The notes under the pieces: model-generated
Database searches by the model: none
The model's input: the letters and a program-made list of their open reading frames with translations, nothing else
What the model was told of the DNA's origin: nothing
Assembly: GCA_018380115.1 (NCBI GenBank)
Contig: JAGZUF010000029.1
Span: forward strand, 1-24,591
From: Oscillospiraceae bacterium
Lineage (GTDB): Bacteria; Bacillota; Clostridia; Oscillospirales; Ruminococcaceae
Direction: 5' to 3'
Length of the DNA: 24,591 nt
Position numbers and translations under genes: made by a program
In this document: positions 22,409-24,591 of the stretch, piece by piece
How positions within the stretch are numbered: the stretch's first letter is position 1
Layout of the letters: every line of letters begins with the position of its first letter

Positions 22409-24280
22409 GTGGCACAGCAGATCATCTGCGACCACTGCATGTCCAATGTGGACCTTGGCGCGCAGAGCTGCCCGTACTGCGGCAAGCGCTTTGTGAACAC
22501 GAACCCGGCTGGCGCGCTGCCGGCGCACTCGCTGCTTGCGGGGCGCTACACCATCGGCAGGTGCCTGGGCCTGGACGGCGAGGGCATTACTTACAGCGCC
22601 ATTGACGGCAAAGAGATGCGCCGCGTCACCATCAAGGAGTATGTGCCCGTCTCTATCTGTGCGGCGCGTGCGGCGGACGGCCGCGTGCTGCCGCGCGCCG
22701 GGCGCGAGGTGCTGTTCAAAACCACCCGCATGGATTTTGCAGACCTTTACCGCAGCCTTGTGCGCCTGGGCCGCACCGAGGGCCTTGTGACGGTGCTGGA
22801 CGTGGTGGAGACGAACGACACGGCCTATGCCGTGCGCGAGCCGGACGAGGGCGCGCCGCTTTCGCGCTACCTTGCAGGCCGGGAAGAGCCCCTGACGCAG
22901 GAGGAGGCGCTGGTGCTGCTGCGCCCCGTGGTGTACGGGGTGGACGCCATGCACCGCATGGGCCTTCTGCACCGCGGCATCAGCCCGGACACCATCTGGA
23001 TTACACCGCAGGGCGCAAAGCTGTCTGGCTTTGCCACGCAGGGCCTGCGCACGGCGGGCGGCGAGATAAAATGCCAGCTTGCGGACGGCTATGCCGCACC
23101 CGAACAGTATTCTGTGGCGGAGTTTGACGGCAAATATACCGACGTATACAGCCTTGCCGCGGTGTTCTACCGCGTGATGACGGGCATAGAGCCGCTGGGC
23201 GCCAACCTGCGCCGCATGGACGACAACATGCCCAGCGCCCGCACGGCCAACCGCGAGCTGCCCGGCTTTGTTTCGGCGGCGCTGGCCCGCGCCATGCGCC
23301 TAGTGCCTGCCGAGCGCATCCAAAGCGCCAGCGAACTGCTGGCCGCCCTGACGGCCCCCAGCCGCGAGGTGACGGGCTCGAAGTGGGACCAGCTTCGCGA
23401 AAAGCTTGGCATGACGGACCGTCAGCTGAAGATACTGGGCATTGCGGCTGCTGCGGCGCTGCTTGTCATCATCATCTCCGTCATTGCAATTTTGAACCTG
23501 AACCGGCCCAGAAAGCCGCAGTCCTCCTCCAGCTCTTCTGTGTCCTCTGCTCCGGCAAGCACATCTTCCAGTGCCGAGGTGAAGGATTATACGCTGCCCA
23601 GCTTCACGGGCAAGCAGGTGCAGGACGTCACCGGCAATACCGAATATCTGAAATACTGCATGTTCAGCACGGAATATGAGTTCAGTGACGAATATGACGA
23701 GGGCGAAATCATCAGCCAGACGCCCAGCGCAGGCACGAAGATAGGCGCCAACACCGTGGTGAAGCTTGTGGTGAGCAAGGGCGCCGAGACGGCCACCATC
23801 CCTGAGGATATCGGCGGCATGTCGCTGGGCGACATCAAGGCAAAGCTGTACAGCCTTGGCATTGCCGAAAACAAGGTGCAGGTGGTGACGCAGGAAAACG
23901 ACGGCACCTATGCCGAAAACCAGTTCATCAAAATGGACCCCGTGCCCGGCACGGCGGTGAAGATAGGCGACAACGGCGACACCGTCACCATCTATGTGGC
24001 GGGCAAACCGCCTGCGCAGGTGAAGATGCCTGCCGTGGTGGGCAAGGCGCGCGCCGAGGTAGAGAGCACGCTGACCTCCGCGGGCATCAAATATCACATC
24101 ACAGAGGTGGCCAACACCACCAGCTATGCTTCCGGCACTGTGATAGAGAGCAGCGTGGCCGAGGGCACTACTATCCGCGCAGGCGTGGATACGGTGGAGC
24201 TGAAGGTCGTGGTGGGCGACCCGCCCGGCCCCACAGATGACGGCGGCGCAGGCGCCGGGGGCCAGAATTCGGGCAGCTGA
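22409..24280 (+). CDS. Zinc ribbon-pseudokinase-TM-PASTA protein
   Basis: A 623-residue protein. It opens with a zinc ribbon (Cys7, Cys10, Cys21, Cys24). A Ser/Thr kinase-like domain follows (about 45-310): LGLDGEGITYSAID replaces the glycine loop, Lys76 in TIKEYVP is the lysine position, and GYAAPEQYS with DVYSLAAVFYRVMTG marks the C-lobe. Key catalytic residues are lost: HRD reads His188-Arg-Gly190, the catalytic-loop Asn is Thr195, and DFG reads Ser206-Gly-Phe208. One membrane helix lies at about 342-364, followed by a Ser-rich linker and three PASTA repeats outside. Related Firmicute kinases with IKEY and HRDISPDN keep these residues, so this is a probable pseudokinase that senses wall fragments or lipid II and signals by binding. 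The GTG at 22409 follows AGGAGAGGTGA. A strong terminator follows. Confidence 0.88.
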   Translation: MAQQIICDHCMSNVDLGAQSCPYCGKRFVNTNPAGALPAHSLLAGRYTIGRCLGLDGEGITYSAIDGKEMRRVTIKEYVPVSICAARAADGRVLPRAGREVLFKTTRMDFADLYRSLVRLGRTEGLVTVLDVVETNDTAYAVREPDEGAPLSRYLAGREEPLTQEEALVLLRPVVYGVDAMHRMGLLHRGISPDTIWITPQGAKLSGFATQGLRTAGGEIKCQLADGYAAPEQYSVAEFDGKYTDVYSLAAVFYRVMTGIEPLGANLRRMDDNMPSARTANRELPGFVSAALARAMRLVPAERIQSASELLAALTAPSREVTGSKWDQLREKLGMTDRQLKILGIAAAAALLVIIISVIAILNLNRPRKPQSSSSSSVSSAPASTSSSAEVKDYTLPSFTGKQVQDVTGNTEYLKYCMFSTEYEFSDEYDEGEIISQTPSAGTKIGANTVVKLVVSKGAETATIPEDIGGMSLGDIKAKLYSLGIAENKVQVVTQENDGTYAENQFIKMDPVPGTAVKIGDNGDTVTIYVAGKPPAQVKMPAVVGKARAEVESTLTSAGIKYHITEVANTTSYASGTVIESSVAEGTTIRAGVDTVELKVVVGDPPGPTDDGGAGAGGQNSGS

Positions 24281-24384
24281 CGCATTCTGCGGGCAGACAT
24301 TCCCCAAAAGCCCTCCGGCAAGGCCGGTGTGCAAAAAAAGCAACAGCCCTGCCCTTATCATTTGGATGGGGAAAACGTTCAGAA

Positions 24385-24425
24385 CTGCCCCGCGGGCCTT
24401 GAAGGCCTGCGGGGCAGCTTTTCTT
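24385..24425 (+). terminator. Intrinsic terminator after the pseudokinase gene
   Basis: A 14-bp stem with one G-T pair (24385-24398 with 24404-24417), a 5-base loop, then TTTTCTT. Confidence 0.9.
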
Positions 24426-24439
24426 ATTGAATAGGGAAA

Positions 24440-24510
24440 CCACCGGCTCTGCCGGTGGAGGTGCCCCGCAAAAAAGCTTTCGCTTCAAGCAGCGAGCAAA
24501 GCGAGCTGCT
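24440..24510. repeat. Two adjacent palindromes at the right edge
   Basis: CCACCGGC (24440-24447) pairs perfectly with GCCGGTGG (24451-24458) over a TCT loop. AGCAGC (24488-24493) pairs with GCTGCT (24505-24510), with an inner GC/GC pair and symmetric GA/GA mismatches around an AAA loop. Neither has a T-run. Such subterminal hairpins are seen at ends of IS200/IS605-like elements and in dispersed repeats, but no transposase is visible. Confidence 0.4.
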
Positions 24511-24591
24511 AACAGCAAGCTATCAGGAGCAAAAGACTGCCGTTAGAACAGAGATTGCCCGTTTACGGGCTGTGGGGCAAATGATGCGAGC
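24461..24591 (+). CDS. Possible partial gene running off the window
   Basis: From a GTG at 24461 the frame stays open to the window end (43 codons): it starts VPRKKAFASSSEQ and continues SYQEQKTAVRTEIARLRAVG, which looks like a charged amphipathic helix. GGTGGAGG precedes the GTG but also lies in a hairpin. Codons such as AGA, ACA, TTA and CTA and the lower GC differ from every other gene in the window. It could be the start of a mobile-element gene, or a non-coding element that happens to be open. The product is not recognised. Confidence 0.3.
   Translation, partial: MPRKKAFASSSEQSELLTASYQEQKTAVRTEIARLRAVGQMMR

Overview
The window looks like chromosomal DNA from a high-GC Gram-positive anaerobe of the class Clostridia, most likely an Oscillospirales/Ruminococcaceae-type gut bacterium. 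The signs are strong GC-ending codon use, AGGAGG-type ribosome sites, frequent TTG and GTG starts, and Firmicute marker genes (Obg with an OCT domain, Mini-RNase III, YmfF/YmfH peptidases, a PheB-like ACT protein, PASTA repeats). The taxon is inferred from gene content, not from a search. The window has no tRNA or rRNA gene, no CRISPR array and no intact insertion sequence.

Layout. Positions 1-2286 (minus) hold a translationally coupled cassette: an FkbH-like HAD-IIIC protein, an acyl carrier protein and a GNAT-like acyltransferase cut by the window edge. Together these suggest activation and transfer of a small acyl or glyceryl unit. A divergent promoter pair at 2356-2446 separates it from a glyoxalase-fold metalloenzyme and a class A penicillin-binding protein, which ends at a strong terminator (5380-5423). 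Next comes a threonine-branch operon: a PheB-like ACT protein, hom, thrB and lysC. lysC carries an internal ribosome site that probably gives a separate regulatory subunit. Positions 9522-16211 form a cell-envelope block: a membrane-anchored VanY-type carboxypeptidase with a 36-bp repeat tail, a YmfF/YmfH M16 pair, lgt with an unusual acidic C-terminal tail, then folD.

A strong promoter and structured leader drive rplU-rpmA. prp is absent between them and L27 lacks the cleavable Firmicute extension. After a terminator and about 600 bp without a convincing gene come obg and mrnC, then a non-coding ~140-bp tandem repeat array. On the opposite strand is a 46-codon gene for a Lys/Asn-rich protein with its own ribosome site and terminator. 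The right end holds an RsmF-like rRNA m5C methyltransferase, yebC and a zinc ribbon-pseudokinase-TM-PASTA receptor-like protein, followed by a terminator. The last ~150 bp have a different base composition and palindromes and may be the edge of a mobile or repeated element.

The points most worth following up are the pseudokinase-PASTA protein, the small Lys/Asn tetrad protein with the neighbouring repeat array, the joint absence of Prp and the L27 extension, and the expanding acidic tails on two membrane enzymes.
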